This document shows positions 19,205 to 28,101 of a stretch of DNA of 64,000 bases, piece by piece. Below the pieces are notes generated by a model, which did not search any database, was not told the origin of the DNA, and saw only the letters and a list, made by a program, of their open reading frames with translations. This stretch comes from an uncultured Actinobacillus sp. (GTDB lineage: Bacteria > Pseudomonadota > Gammaproteobacteria > Enterobacterales > Pasteurellaceae). The position numbers and the translations under genes are program-made. The stretch spans positions 1-64,000 of the forward strand of contig NZ_CAMEFX010000002.1 in the NCBI RefSeq assembly GCF_945915845.1, read 5' to 3'. Each line of letters opens with the position of its first letter. Within the stretch, counting starts at the first letter, position 1.

Positions 19205-19903
19205 ATGGATAGCAAAATTATTGTTGCTTTAGATTATGAAACAGAAGCGGAAGCATTAAGTTTGGTTGATCAGATTGATCCGAGCCTTTGCCGTTTAAAA
19301 GTGGGCAAAGAAATGTTTACCAGCCTTGGTATAAACTTTGTAAAACAACTTCATGAACGTCAGTTTGATGTTTTCTTAGATTTAAAATATCACGATATTC
19401 CAAATACCGTGGCACGTGCTGTGCGTTCTGCTGCCGATTTGGGGGTTTGGATGGTGGATTTACACGCGTCGGGTGGCTTGGCTATGATGGAAGAAGCGAA
19501 AAAAATTCTTGAGCCTTATGGCAAAGATGCACCGCTTTTAATTGCTGTCACCGTATTAACCAGTATGGAAGACTTAGATTTACTTCAAATTGGTATTAAT
19601 GCGTCACCACTTGAGCAAGTGATTCGTTTATCTCATTTAGCACAACGTGCCGGTTTAGATGGTGTGGTTTGTTCACCGCAAGAAGTGGAAATTTTACGTA
19701 AAAACTTGGGGGCAGATTTTAAATTAGTTACACCTGGAATTCGTCCTATTGGTTCTGATTTTGGTGATCAGCGTCGAGTTATGACGCCTGCCGCCGCTGT
19801 ACGATCAGGTTCGGACTATTTGGTTATCGGTCGTCCAATCACACAAGCGAATGATCCGGCAGAAGTATTGCGAGCTATTAACGCATCTTTACTCAATGCT
19901 TAA
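19205..19903 (+). CDS. pyrF: Orotidine 5'-phosphate decarboxylase
   Basis: PyrF makes UMP from OMP in the last step of de novo pyrimidine synthesis. The 232-residue TIM barrel has the catalytic [10 protein letters not shown] with its Asp-Lys-Asp array near residues 60-68, and the phosphate-binding VTPGIRP and [13 protein letters not shown] near the C-terminus. The ATG at 19205 has AAGGA upstream; a longer frame from 19169 would overlap lapB. It is probably co-transcribed with lapAB and ends at a strong terminator. Confidence 0.96.
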   Translation: MDSKIIVALDYETEAEALSLVDQIDPSLCRLKVGKEMFTSLGINFVKQLHERQFDVFLDLKYHDIPNTVARAVRSAADLGVWMVDLHASGGLAMMEEAKKILEPYGKDAPLLIAVTVLTSMEDLDLLQIGINASPLEQVIRLSHLAQRAGLDGVVCSPQEVEILRKNLGADFKLVTPGIRPIGSDFGDQRRVMTPAAAVRSGSDYLVIGRPITQANDPAEVLRAINASLLNA

Positions 19904-19910
19904 TCTTAAA

Positions 19911-19938
19911 GGGGTAAATGACAATTTACCCCATTTTT
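19911..19938 (+). terminator. Terminator after pyrF
   Basis: GGGGTAAAT at 19911-19919 pairs perfectly with ATTTACCCC at 19924-19932, tetraloop gaca, followed by attttttaaa. Confidence 0.92.
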
Positions 19939-19972
19939 TAAAATATCATAAAAAATTACCGCACTTTTGATT

Positions 19973-20287
19973 ATGAATAATCTTGTTTACTCGACAGAAT
20001 TGGGCAGAATTAAGCCTACAGAAGAAAAAACACAACGTCCGAAAGGTGATGGCATTGTACGTATTCAAAAACAGACCAGTGGACGTAAGGGAGCCGGCGT
20101 GAGTGTAATCACAGGAGTAGATTTATCTGATGAGCAGCTTAAATCATTGGCAGCGGAATTAAAAAAACGCTGTGGCTGTGGGGGGGCTGTGAAAGAGGGT
20201 AATATCGAAATTCAAGGCGATAAACGTGATTTGTTAAAGCAGTTGCTAGAGCAGAAAGGCTTTAAAGTTAAGTTAGCTGGTGGCTGA
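19973..20287 (+). CDS. yciH: SUI1/eIF1-like translation factor YciH
   Basis: YciH is the bacterial homologue of eukaryotic eIF1 and has been linked to initiation fidelity. The 104-residue product shows the family core RKGAGVSVITGVDLSDEQLKSLAAELKKRCGCGGAVKEG followed by IEIQGDKRDLLKQLLEQKGFKVK. The start is ATG 19973 (MNNLVYSTEL); a TTG lies two codons earlier. There is no clear ribosome binding site, and the uptake signal at 19962-19970 occupies the position where one would be. Confidence 0.92.
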   Translation: MNNLVYSTELGRIKPTEEKTQRPKGDGIVRIQKQTSGRKGAGVSVITGVDLSDEQLKSLAAELKKRCGCGGAVKEGNIEIQGDKRDLLKQLLEQKGFKVKLAGG

Positions 20288-20318
20288 TGGCGGTTTTGCT
20301 TGCTGTAGAACTAAAAAT

Positions 20319-20906
20319 ATGATGATTCAAAAAACACACAAACTATTCCAACATTCCGCCGCACTTTATAGCGATTTTCAATCTTTTGAACAAAAAATTT
20401 TAGCATTGTCTCAGGCAATGAATGTGGATTTATCTCATTTTGAGATCGATCATTTAGCCGTGAGAGTAAATTATTGTAAAGATGGTGAGCGTTGGCTGAC
20501 AGCGTTGACACAATGCGGTAAAATTTTCTGCGATAACCTAGTCAATGGGCGAGTGATTTATCTTATTGAACTTGATGAACCTTTAATCTTTTTGGGGCAG
20601 CAGGTTTCGTTGATAGAATTGCCTTTTCCAAAAGACAAGCATTATCCCCGTGATGGTTGGGAACATATTGAATTTGTCGTACCATTTTTAGCCAATGAGC
20701 GGACGGAAGATTGGATTAGTCGCGTCAATGCGCAATTTAATTTGAACCAATTACCTCATTTGAAACTCAAAGTGAGTGAACCTAAGGTGGAAGGCGAACA
20801 GTTACCTAATCCATCTATTGCGGTCAGTTTCGTGGATAATTCAGAAAATGATACCACAATTAAAATTCATCCTTATTCCATTAAGACCGTGGTTTTGTCG
20901 GAGTAA
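20319..20906 (+). CDS. yecM: YecM-family protein (VOC superfamily)
   Basis: The 195-residue product matches the YecM family, a glyoxalase/VOC-like fold with metal-site-like residues in FEIDHLAVRVN, HYPRDGWEHIEFVVP and IKIHPYSIKTVV. The enzymatic role is unknown; it could be a small-molecule isomerase or oxygenase. Tandem ATGs occur at 20319 and 20322. A longer frame reaching 20280 would overlap yciH and is not supported. It lies 31 bp after yciH and may be co-transcribed. Confidence 0.85.
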   Translation: MMIQKTHKLFQHSAALYSDFQSFEQKILALSQAMNVDLSHFEIDHLAVRVNYCKDGERWLTALTQCGKIFCDNLVNGRVIYLIELDEPLIFLGQQVSLIELPFPKDKHYPRDGWEHIEFVVPFLANERTEDWISRVNAQFNLNQLPHLKLKVSEPKVEGEQLPNPSIAVSFVDNSENDTTIKIHPYSIKTVVLSE

Positions 20907-20942
20907 GAAATCATAATATTGTAAAAGTAGAAGGGAATTGAA

Positions 20943-21404
20943 ATGAAAAAATTAACAATTGCGTTAGCGTTAATTGCAAGTCTTGGTGTAACAGGTTGTG
21001 CAAATACTGATATTTTTAGTGGCGATGTTTATTCCGCAGGTCAAGCGAAAGAAGCTCGTTCCATTAGCTATGGTACGATTGTTTCTTCTCGTCCTGTAAA
21101 AATCCAAGCGGATAATCAAGGGGTGATTGGTACTGTAGGTGGTGGCGCTTTAGGTGGTATTGCTGGCTCTGCTATTGGTGGCGGTACAGGTAAAGCTGTG
21201 GCAACGGCGGTTGGGGCCATTGCTGGTGCGGTAATCGGAAGTAAAATAGAAGAGAAAGCCAGCCAAGTGAATGCATTGGAATTAGTTATTAAGAAAGACG
21301 ATGGCAATGAAATTGTTGTTGTGCAAAAAGCTGATCCAACCTTAAAACCTGGTGCGCGAGTACGTATTGTGGGCGGTTCAAGTCTAAACGTTTCTGCTAT
21401 TTAA
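20943..21404 (+). CDS. slyB: Outer-membrane lipoprotein, SlyB/Pcp family
   Basis: A 153-residue lipoprotein with signal sequence and lipobox VTGC at Cys19 (Ala at +2, compatible with outer-membrane sorting). The centre is a glycine-zipper hairpin (about 61-105: VGGGALGGIAGSAIGGGTGKAV and GAIAGAVIGSKIEE) that may insert in the membrane. In Haemophilus the homologue is called PCP, a PAL-cross-reacting antigen; in enterics SlyB is PhoP-controlled. AAGGGA precedes the ATG. A terminator follows. Confidence 0.92.
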   Translation: MKKLTIALALIASLGVTGCANTDIFSGDVYSAGQAKEARSISYGTIVSSRPVKIQADNQGVIGTVGGGALGGIAGSAIGGGTGKAVATAVGAIAGAVIGSKIEEKASQVNALELVIKKDDGNEIVVVQKADPTLKPGARVRIVGGSSLNVSAI

Positions 21405-21423
21405 TTTTTGGCGTTTGAAATAT

Positions 21424-21456
21424 AAGGCTTTTAGTTTGGGCTAGAAGCCTTTTATC
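21424..21456 (+). terminator. Terminator after slyB
   Basis: AAGGCTTTTAG at 21424-21434 pairs with CTAGAAGCCTT at 21441-21451 (one mismatched pair), then ttta. The stem lies 20 bases beyond the slyB stop. Confidence 0.85.
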
Positions 21457-21475
21457 TATTTAATGAAATCTCATT

Positions 21476-23032
21476 ATGTTTAAATTCACTAAAAGTGCGG
21501 TTAAATTTTCCTTGCTTTTTCTTAGTTTATTGATGCTTTTCAGTTGTGATGAATTAGCGCATTATCAACCTAAGAAAAGTACTTTATTCCCTCCTCAATC
21601 TAATCAGAACAAGCCTGAATTACCTGCAAAACAGTTGTTGCGTGGCGTTTATTCGGACATGAGCTTGTCTTTGGAAAACTTAGATAATGATGAAAAAGCG
21701 AATTTTTTACGGGATGTGTTAGAAGGGTTGGTTATATATGATCAAAATGGACATATTATTCCTGGGGTAGCAGAAAGTTGGCAAACCCAAGATAATAAAT
21801 TATGGCAATTTAAACTTCGTCAAAGTGCAAAATGGTCAAATGGCGAATCGGTTATCGCGAATGATTTTGTACAAAGTTGGCAAGCCTTGGCACAGGGAAA
21901 TGCTCCACTAAAACAATATTTACAGTTTATAAATTTAGCCCATGCTCAGGATGTACTCGAAGGTCGTGTTGCGGTGGAAAATCTAGGTGTTCAAGCATTG
22001 GATGATTGGACATTACAGTTACAATTAGATAAACCGACCCCTTATTTACCAGAAATGTTAGCGCATGTTGCGTTGTTGCCAAAGAAAAGGGGACAAGATA
22101 ACGCATTTTTGATGAATGGAGCCTATCGCTTGGTGGGGCAACAAGGGCCTATCATCACCTTAGAAAAGAATTCGAACTATTGGGATATAGCAAAGGTTTA
22201 TTTTGATCAAGTGGTTTATCATAAATTGTCGTCTTATCAACCTGTTACCGGTATGGATTGGGTCGTTATGCCCACCCGGTTAACACAGGCTAATCAACAA
22301 TTTCCTCAACTTTGTACTTATTTTTATGAATTTAATTTTAAGGATCCTTATTTAAAGCAAAGCGCGGTGAGAACAGCATTAGTTTCGATGATTTCAGCGC
22401 AAAATATTGTACAAAGTGAGAAGCTGTCGATGCTACCAATTCATACTTTTTTACCACGAAATATGTGGTTAGATGATAATTCGGAATGGCAAGTGAATGT
22501 CGTCGAGCAGCTGTTACAACAGGCAGGAATTTCAGAAGCTCATCCTTTAACGCTAACAATCACCTATGATAATTCAGGTATTCATCCCAATGTTGCGCAA
22601 CGAATGGCAAGAGCTTGGTCACAATCAGATTTAATTCGCGTGATTTCCGATCCTGTGACTTGGGAAGAATTACAAGAAAAACGTCAAAAAGGGAAGTTTC
22701 AGATTATTCGTTCTGGTTGGTGTGCGGATTATAATGAACCTTCAGCCTTTTTATTATTGTTACATTCTGCTCATCCCGATAATAAAATGGGATTTAAAAA
22801 TGCAGAAATTGATGCGCTGTTGGAAAAAAGTCTGAAGGCAGAAACCTCAGCAGAAAGAATGATGTTATATGAGCAGATTCAGCGTTTTGTTAAAACAGCG
22901 CGTATTTTCTTGCCCATTTTTCAATACACCAAGCATGCCTTTGTCGCACCAAGCATTACAGGATTTAATGCTGACAATCCTACGGGCGTGGTTTACAGTA
23001 AGGATTTATATCGCAAAACTAACTCAAATTAA
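21476..23032 (+). CDS. Orphan OppA-like substrate-binding lipoprotein
   Basis: The 518-residue product is an ABC-transporter substrate-binding protein of the peptide/nickel family (SBP_bac_5), with the typical opening ENLDNDEKANFLRDVLEGLV, PGVAESW and KLRQSAKWSNGE. It is a lipoprotein: MLFSC places the lipidated Cys at residue 24, with Asp at +2, the enteric inner-membrane retention signal. No permease or ATPase genes lie nearby, so it must work with a transporter encoded elsewhere. Peptide, haem or another ligand cannot be told. An uptake signal sits in the signal-peptide codons. Confidence 0.85.
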   Translation: MFKFTKSAVKFSLLFLSLLMLFSCDELAHYQPKKSTLFPPQSNQNKPELPAKQLLRGVYSDMSLSLENLDNDEKANFLRDVLEGLVIYDQNGHIIPGVAESWQTQDNKLWQFKLRQSAKWSNGESVIANDFVQSWQALAQGNAPLKQYLQFINLAHAQDVLEGRVAVENLGVQALDDWTLQLQLDKPTPYLPEMLAHVALLPKKRGQDNAFLMNGAYRLVGQQGPIITLEKNSNYWDIAKVYFDQVVYHKLSSYQPVTGMDWVVMPTRLTQANQQFPQLCTYFYEFNFKDPYLKQSAVRTALVSMISAQNIVQSEKLSMLPIHTFLPRNMWLDDNSEWQVNVVEQLLQQAGISEAHPLTLTITYDNSGIHPNVAQRMARAWSQSDLIRVISDPVTWEELQEKRQKGKFQIIRSGWCADYNEPSAFLLLLHSAHPDNKMGFKNAEIDALLEKSLKAETSAERMMLYEQIQRFVKTARIFLPIFQYTKHAFVAPSITGFNADNPTGVVYSKDLYRKTNSN

Positions 23033-23120
23033 GTATTTGCGTATAAACCAATATGTGAAATTTGCGCATAGCCTTTGAATTGCATTAGAATATGGGCGTA
23101 TTTATTATTTAAATTTTATT

Positions 23121-24437
23121 ATGACTATTTTAGTTCTAGGTATTAATCATAAAACAGCCAGTGTGGGATTGCGTGAAAAGGTGGCGTTTTCGGAAGAAAA
23201 GCGTCAATTTGCCTTGCAGCAAATTCAACAGCTTGACCTAGGACAAAGTGCGGTCATTTTATCAACCTGTAACCGTACAGAACTTTATTTACATAATAAA
23301 GCCATTTCTCCTGAAGAATCTGAACAATGGCATGATGAGTGTGTAGCTTGGTTTGCACACATTCATCAATTGAATGTCTTAGAATTGGAACCTTGTCTTT
23401 ATTTATATAAAAATCAACAAGCGGTTCAACATCTAATGCGCGTCGCTTGTGGTTTGGATTCGCTTATTTTAGGTGAACCACAAATTTTGGGGCAAGTAAA
23501 GCAAGCCTATCAAATGAGTGAAGATTATTATCATGATACTCTGCATGGGGGCGTATCTAGTGAGCTTTCACGCCTATTCCAAAAAACTTTTTCAACAGCA
23601 AAACGAGTACGGACAGAAACCCATATTGGCGAAAGTGCGGTGTCTGTGGCATATGCCGCCACCACCTTGGCGCGGCAAATTTATGAAAGTTTAAGCGAGC
23701 TGAATGTTTTGTTAATTGGGGCGGGGGAAACCATAGAATTAGTCGCACGCCATTTACTTCGACATGGGGTGAAAAAATTAATTATTTCTAACCGCACTTT
23801 AAGTCGGGCTCAGGATTTAGTGAGAAAATTGGCTACTTCAATTCCAACCGAAGTCTTAGGGTTAGATCAATTACAGCTAGGTTTAAATCAAGCTGATCTC
23901 GTTATTTCTTCTACAGGCAGTCCGGATATATTAGTGACGCAGGAGATGGTTAAGGTCGCTCAAAAAGCACGCCGTTATCATCCTATGTTAATGGTGGATA
24001 TTGCTGTGCCAAGAGATATTGATGAAAAGGTGAGTAAGCTAGATAGTGTGTACCACTATACGGTGGATGATTTAAATCATATTATTCAACAAAATATCAG
24101 CGAGCGAGAGAAAGCATCAGAACAAGCACAAGGGATTATTGAAGAAGAATGCCAAGACTTTTTTGCATGGTTAAAAGTGCATCAATCTTCAGGTTTGATT
24201 CGTGATTATCGTCAAAATGCGGAAGAAATTCGTCAAGATTTACTGGAAAAAGCATTAATTGCATTATCGCAAGGGGAAAGTGCGGACAAAGTTTTGCAAG
24301 AATTCAGTCTAAAATTAACGAATAAGCTACTTCATGCACCGACTCAGGCAATACAAACAATGGCAAAACAAGGTGATTCTAAAGGCTTACGTCATTTTTC
24401 TACATCAATTAACTCAAGAATTGTACAAAATTCATAA
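23121..24437 (+). CDS. hemA: Glutamyl-tRNA reductase
   Basis: HemA reduces glutamyl-tRNA(Glu) to glutamate-1-semialdehyde, the committed step of C5 tetrapyrrole synthesis. The 438-residue product has GINHKTA at 7-13, the catalytic Cys50 in STCNRTELY, the NADPH-binding [14 protein letters not shown] near 195, and a C-terminal dimerisation helix. The retained C5 pathway fits species able to make some haem precursors, unlike haem-requiring relatives such as H. influenzae; other hem genes are not in view, so this is inference. Confidence 0.97.
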   Translation: MTILVLGINHKTASVGLREKVAFSEEKRQFALQQIQQLDLGQSAVILSTCNRTELYLHNKAISPEESEQWHDECVAWFAHIHQLNVLELEPCLYLYKNQQAVQHLMRVACGLDSLILGEPQILGQVKQAYQMSEDYYHDTLHGGVSSELSRLFQKTFSTAKRVRTETHIGESAVSVAYAATTLARQIYESLSELNVLLIGAGETIELVARHLLRHGVKKLIISNRTLSRAQDLVRKLATSIPTEVLGLDQLQLGLNQADLVISSTGSPDILVTQEMVKVAQKARRYHPMLMVDIAVPRDIDEKVSKLDSVYHYTVDDLNHIIQQNISEREKASEQAQGIIEEECQDFFAWLKVHQSSGLIRDYRQNAEEIRQDLLEKALIALSQGESADKVLQEFSLKLTNKLLHAPTQAIQTMAKQGDSKGLRHFSTSINSRIVQNS

Positions 24438-24535
24438 AAACTTGTGCTATCTCAATATTTCATTTCACAAAATCCCCTAAAATTTCTTGCATAAAATGGC
24501 CTACTGATAGGTAGGTTAATATGTAGGAGATGATG

Positions 24536-25246
24536 ATGAGTATATTTTTTGTCACAGGCACGGATACGAGCGTAGGGAAAACGATTGCTAGCCGTGGGAT
24601 TATTCAAGCCTTTCAACAGGCAGGCGAACAGATTGTGGGCTATAAACCCATTGCTCCAGGGCAAAATGAACCTGTTTATACCGATATTTTAGACGTGGAT
24701 ACCAGCGATTATGGGCAAGAAGATAATCATGATGTGTTGGTGTTGATGAATAGTACCCATGAAAGCGTCACTTATCGAGATATCAATAGTTATACGTTTT
24801 CTCATACAGTGCCTATGTTAACGCAAGAAAGTGAACGTATAAATTTAGATAAGATTGATACGGATCTTAATCGGCTAAAATCTACCTATGCAAATGTATT
24901 AGTTGAGGGGGCTTTTGGTTGGTTAACCCCGATGAATAAAAACCTGACATTTGGTGATTGGGTGGCGCAACATAAAATGCCGGTTATTCTTGTGGTTGGG
25001 ATCAAAGAAGGCTGTGTTAACCATGCCTTGTTAACCGCGAAAGCTATTGAAACCATGGGATTATCTTTAGTGGGATGGATTGCGAATCGTATTAACCCGG
25101 GCTTGAGTCATTATGCCGAAATTATCGATGTGTTAAAAAATAAAATTAACGCACCGTTATTGGGTCGAATTCCTTATATTCACAAGCCTGAAAATCAGGA
25201 TGTGGGGCAATATATTACGGGCATTGAGCATCTGCAATCATTATAA
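24536..25246 (+). CDS. bioD: ATP-dependent dethiobiotin synthetase
   Basis: BioD closes the ureido ring of dethiobiotin in biotin synthesis. The product is 236 residues from ATG 24536 and starts [16 protein letters not shown], with the P-loop [22 protein letters not shown] is the second nucleotide/Mg motif and usually reads VEGAGG. Three tandem ATGs (24530, 24533, 24536) occur; TAGGAG at 24524-24529 is best spaced for the third. The other bio genes are not adjacent. Some Pasteurellaceae carry two bioD copies, so this could be the secondary one. Confidence 0.92.
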   Translation: MSIFFVTGTDTSVGKTIASRGIIQAFQQAGEQIVGYKPIAPGQNEPVYTDILDVDTSDYGQEDNHDVLVLMNSTHESVTYRDINSYTFSHTVPMLTQESERINLDKIDTDLNRLKSTYANVLVEGAFGWLTPMNKNLTFGDWVAQHKMPVILVVGIKEGCVNHALLTAKAIETMGLSLVGWIANRINPGLSHYAEIIDVLKNKINAPLLGRIPYIHKPENQDVGQYITGIEHLQSL

Positions 25247-25251
25247 TACGG

Positions 25252-25290
25252 GGCGTGTGAGTAATTTTATTTGCACGCCTTTAATTTTTA
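25252..25290 (+). terminator. Terminator after bioD
   Basis: GGCGTG at 25252-25257 pairs with CACGCC at 25274-25279 across a 16-base A/T-rich loop, followed by tttaattttt. Further on, AAAGCTC (25371-25377) and GAGCTTT (25395-25401) form a second hairpin in the leader of the next gene. Confidence 0.7.
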
Positions 25291-25424
25291 TCTAAAATAG
25301 TCTTTATTTTTTTGAAAAATTTTTAATTTATTCCCATTTCTTGTTTTTCCCTTATAAAACTTCTCGCCTTAAAGCTCAAAAACCTTAAAATGCCGAGCTT
25401 TTGCATTGGTATTAAGGATTTTTT

Positions 25425-26861
25425 ATGTCAGATTTATTGGATTTTTTCCAACATATCATTGAATGGTGTATTCAATATATTGATGAGCCGCTTTGGAGCA
25501 TTGTGATTATTATGTTGCTGGGCGTAGGGCTGTTTTTTACTCTCACAACGGGTTTTGTACAATTACGTCTTTTCCCACAAAGTTTACGTGAAATGTGGTT
25601 TGGGCGTGAAGCGGCTGAACATGCATTAACGCCATTTCAAGCCTTTGCGACAGGTTTAGCCAGTCGTGTTGGTGTGGGAAATGTGAGTGGAGTGGCAACG
25701 GCAATCGCCTTAGGCGGGCCCGGTGCCGTTTTTTGGATGTGGTTAGTTGCCTTTATGGGAATGTCGAGTGCTTTTGCGGAGTCTTCGTTAGCCCAATTAT
25801 TCAAAATTCAAGATAAAGACGGTTCTTATCGTGGTGGACCGGCTTATTATATCAGCATGGGATTAAAATCCCGTTGTATGGCGGTTGCCTTTGCGGTGAC
25901 GTTAATTTTCACCTTTGGTTTCGCCTTTAATGCGGTTCAGTCAAATTCGATTGTTGAAGCGACCCGCAATGCTTGGGGCTGGAATGCTCATTATGTCGGT
26001 GTTGTCTTAGTTGTACTTTCAGGTGTGATTATTTTTGGTGGTGTTAAACGTATTGGAGTCGTTTCAGCGCGTTTTGTGCCTTTAATGGCGCTATTTTATT
26101 TGCTGACGACAGCGATTATTATTGGCATGAATATTGAAAAATTGCCTTCTGTCTTTAAGCTTATTTTCACCAGTGCTTTTGATTTTTCTGCTATGGCAGG
26201 CGGCATGTTTGGTGCGATGTTTTCAAAAGCGATGTTGATGGGCATTAAGCGAGGTCTATTTTCTAATGAAGCAGGGATGGGATCGGCGCCTAATGCGGCA
26301 GCAACTGCAGAAGTGAAGCACCCGGTTAACCAAGGTTTAATCCAAATGTTAGGTGTGTTTGTGGATACCATGATGGTTTGTACTTGTACGGCGATGATTA
26401 TTTTATTGTCTGATAATTATGGTTCGGCATCCTTACAAAGTATTTCGTTGACACAAAATGCCCTGAGTTATCATATTGGCGAGTTTGGTGTGCATTTCTT
26501 GGCGTTAATTTTATTATTTTTTGCTTTCTCATCCATTATTGGTAACTATGCTTATGCGGAAAGCAATATGCGTTTTTTGAAAAATAAAACTTGGGCAGTG
26601 GTGTTGTTTCGTTTAGTGGTGTTATTTTTTGTGTACTTTGGTGCGGTTAACTCAGGTTCTATTGTGTGGGCGTTTGCGGACACGGTAATGGGCAGTATGG
26701 CATTGATTAATCTGATTGCGCTGTTAGCTTTATCGCCACTTGTTTGGATTTTGTTGAAAGATTTCCAGAAACAATTGAAAGCAGGCCATGAACCGGAATT
26801 TAAAATTGATCATTATCCCGCATTGAAAAAACGTGGTGTTGATCCGCGTTTGTGGAAATAA
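25425..26861 (+). CDS. Sodium:alanine/glycine symporter (AGCS family)
   Basis: A 478-residue inner-membrane symporter of the alanine/glycine:cation family. The signature region ATGLASRVGVGNVSGVATAIALGGPGAVFWMW is near residues 76-107, and about eleven membrane helices follow, with NEAGMGSAPNAAATAEVKHP on a cytoplasmic loop near 285-305, another family hallmark. AAGGA lies at a good distance before the ATG. AlsT, DagA and YaaJ are family names; substrate choice between alanine and glycine cannot be decided. No glycine riboswitch was recognised upstream. Confidence 0.92.
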   Translation: MSDLLDFFQHIIEWCIQYIDEPLWSIVIIMLLGVGLFFTLTTGFVQLRLFPQSLREMWFGREAAEHALTPFQAFATGLASRVGVGNVSGVATAIALGGPGAVFWMWLVAFMGMSSAFAESSLAQLFKIQDKDGSYRGGPAYYISMGLKSRCMAVAFAVTLIFTFGFAFNAVQSNSIVEATRNAWGWNAHYVGVVLVVLSGVIIFGGVKRIGVVSARFVPLMALFYLLTTAIIIGMNIEKLPSVFKLIFTSAFDFSAMAGGMFGAMFSKAMLMGIKRGLFSNEAGMGSAPNAAATAEVKHPVNQGLIQMLGVFVDTMMVCTCTAMIILLSDNYGSASLQSISLTQNALSYHIGEFGVHFLALILLFFAFSSIIGNYAYAESNMRFLKNKTWAVVLFRLVVLFFVYFGAVNSGSIVWAFADTVMGSMALINLIALLALSPLVWILLKDFQKQLKAGHEPEFKIDHYPALKKRGVDPRLWK

Positions 26862-26867
26862 CCCTTG

Positions 26868-26895
26868 AAAGTGCGGTAAAATTTCACCGCACTTT
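26868..26895 (+). terminator. Terminator made of inverted uptake signals
   Basis: AAAGTGCGGT at 26868-26877 and ACCGCACTTT at 26886-26895 are two uptake signals in inverted orientation, eight bases apart, giving a ten-base perfect stem directly after the symporter gene. Such pairs are a known Pasteurellaceae terminator style. The T-run afterwards is short, so efficiency is uncertain. Confidence 0.75.
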
Positions 26896-26938
26896 GAGGT
26901 GTTTATGATGAAGCATTTAGGATGTTATGGGATCTATC

Positions 26939-27664
26939 ATGTTAATTAAGTCAACTCGTGAATTTGCTGATTATGTTGAATTACTTTATCAGCAACAAAA
27001 AGGAGAACGGATTTATCCTTTTGAATATGCAGGGAAAAAATATTGGTTAAAACAACCGGAAATTCTTACCGGGGTTGAGCGTTTATTAAAACCCTACCCG
27101 CAAAAGCTGTTTCAAGAAGAATTACGGACTTTATTGTATTTGGACAATAAACATGCCCCTGTCGCACGTTTGTTAGTGGCAACGGAGAATTATTTGGTGT
27201 TGGAAGATGTAGGGAAGACCTTAAACCATATCCTTCCTAACAAAAGTGCGGTAGAAAAACAGAATATTCTGCGCGATGCTGCCTTGGCACTGATTAATTT
27301 GCATAAAATGGGTTTAGTACATGGTCGCCCGGCAATTCGTGATATTGCTTGGGATAATGGTGAAGTCCGTTTTATTGACTTAGAAGATCATTCTCATACG
27401 CGCGATCTCAATTGGAAGAAAAAACGTGATGTATTAGTGTTTCTTCATGGTTTATGTCGCACAAAAGAGCTAAGTGATGATGATATTGTGGCAACGGTTC
27501 AGGTGTTAGCTGACGCTTGCGAACCTGTAATTTGGGAAGAATGTGTTCGGTTCTTAACTGCATATCGTTGGTTGTATTATCTTTTATTGCCATTTAAACC
27601 GATTGCACGAAAGGATTTGCTGGCGGTATATCGATTATTTGAATTAGTAAAGGGGAAAAAATGA
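26939..27664 (+). CDS. Protein-kinase-like fold protein, unassigned
   Basis: The 241-residue product (or 245 from ATG 26927) resembles the small protein-kinase-like families related to LPS kinases. Lys in AGKKYWLKQPE may bind ATP; the loop HGRPAIRDIAWDN followed by VRFIDLEDHS resembles catalytic HxD and metal-binding D motifs, but the usual HGD reads HGR, with a later Asp in RDIAWD. The C-terminal third is hydrophobic and aromatic (YRWLYYLLLPF). GGGA suits ATG 26939; AGGA precedes ATG 26927. It overlaps a tiny lipoprotein gene by four bases. Substrate unknown. Confidence 0.65.
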   Translation: MLIKSTREFADYVELLYQQQKGERIYPFEYAGKKYWLKQPEILTGVERLLKPYPQKLFQEELRTLLYLDNKHAPVARLLVATENYLVLEDVGKTLNHILPNKSAVEKQNILRDAALALINLHKMGLVHGRPAIRDIAWDNGEVRFIDLEDHSHTRDLNWKKKRDVLVFLHGLCRTKELSDDDIVATVQVLADACEPVIWEECVRFLTAYRWLYYLLLPFKPIARKDLLAVYRLFELVKGKK

Positions 27665-27789
27665 AAAAGTTATTTTTAGTTTTGGTTTTGACTGCACTTT
27701 TATCCGGTTGTAGCGCCGGTGTGGGCGGCGGCTTTGGTGCAAGCAATGGCGGTGCCGGAGTTAGCCTTGGTGCCGGTTTTGGTTTCTAA
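27661..27789 (+). CDS. Small glycine-rich lipoprotein (42 aa)
   Basis: A 42-residue frame starts at ATG 27661, which overlaps the TGA of the kinase-like gene (ATGA), with AAGGGG upstream. The product has a textbook lipoprotein signal, MKKLFLVLVLTALLSGC, with lipid Cys17 and Ser at +2. The mature part is only 26 residues, about half glycine, and ends GVSLGAGFGF. It is short enough to escape usual length cut-offs. Coupled translation with the kinase-like gene suggests a shared role in the envelope, but no function is known to me. Confidence 0.7.
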   Translation: MKKLFLVLVLTALLSGCSAGVGGGFGASNGGAGVSLGAGFGF

Positions 27790-27838
27790 TCCTTGTCAGA
27801 GTGAAAACACCTAATTTGCATTAATTTTTAGGAAAACC

Positions 27839-27866
27839 TTGACATAACAGAAACTGAGCGTATAAT
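27839..27866 (+). promoter_or_regulatory. Consensus promoter of the metY operon
   Basis: TTGACA at 27839-27844 and TATAAT at 27861-27866 are both perfect consensus, separated by 16 bp. The tRNA begins 17 bases after the -10. This should be one of the strongest promoters in the window and may drive the downstream rimP-nusA-infB genes. Confidence 0.88.
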
Positions 27867-27882
27867 ACGCGCATATTTCGGA

Positions 27883-27959
27883 CGCGGGGTGGAGCAGCTT
27901 GGTAGCTCGTCGGGCTCATAACCCGAAGGCCGTCGGTTCAAATCCGGCCCCCGCAACCA
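27883..27959 (+). tRNA. metY: Initiator tRNA-fMet (CAT)
   Basis: The 77-nt gene begins CGCGGGGTGGAGCAG, has anticodon CAT within GGGCTCATAACCC (the three G-C pairs typical of initiators), and ends CCCCGCAACCA, leaving the diagnostic unpaired C1-A72. It differs from E. coli metY at only a couple of positions. It precedes rimP-nusA-infB, exactly as metY does in E. coli. Confidence 0.97.
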
Positions 27960-27993
27960 CTTCTTAATTTAAGAAGGAAATAACGGTTCAGTG

Positions 27994-28071
27994 AAACCCA
28001 AATTTGAAATTTGGGTTTTTTTGTACGTAAAATTTGGAAAAATTTCACTGAGCGCGTTAAGCGCTTTTTTT
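27994..28071 (+). terminator. Tandem terminators in the rimP leader
   Basis: Two hairpins follow one another between the tRNA and rimP. AAACCCAAATTT (27994-28005) pairs with 28007-28018 and runs into Ts; then AGCGC (28051-28055) pairs with GCGCT (28061-28065) and is followed by seven Ts. A palindrome (27960-27976) directly after the tRNA may be a processing site. In E. coli this leader also has terminators that limit readthrough into nusA. Confidence 0.75.
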
Positions 28072-28101
28072 ACGTCCATAAAAAGGATAAGTAGGAACAT
28101 A

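Noticed and set aside
25291-25424. Possible glycine riboswitch before the alanine/glycine symporter
   Set aside because: Only a simple AAAGCTC/GAGCTTT hairpin is present; the tandem aptamer core motifs are not seen.
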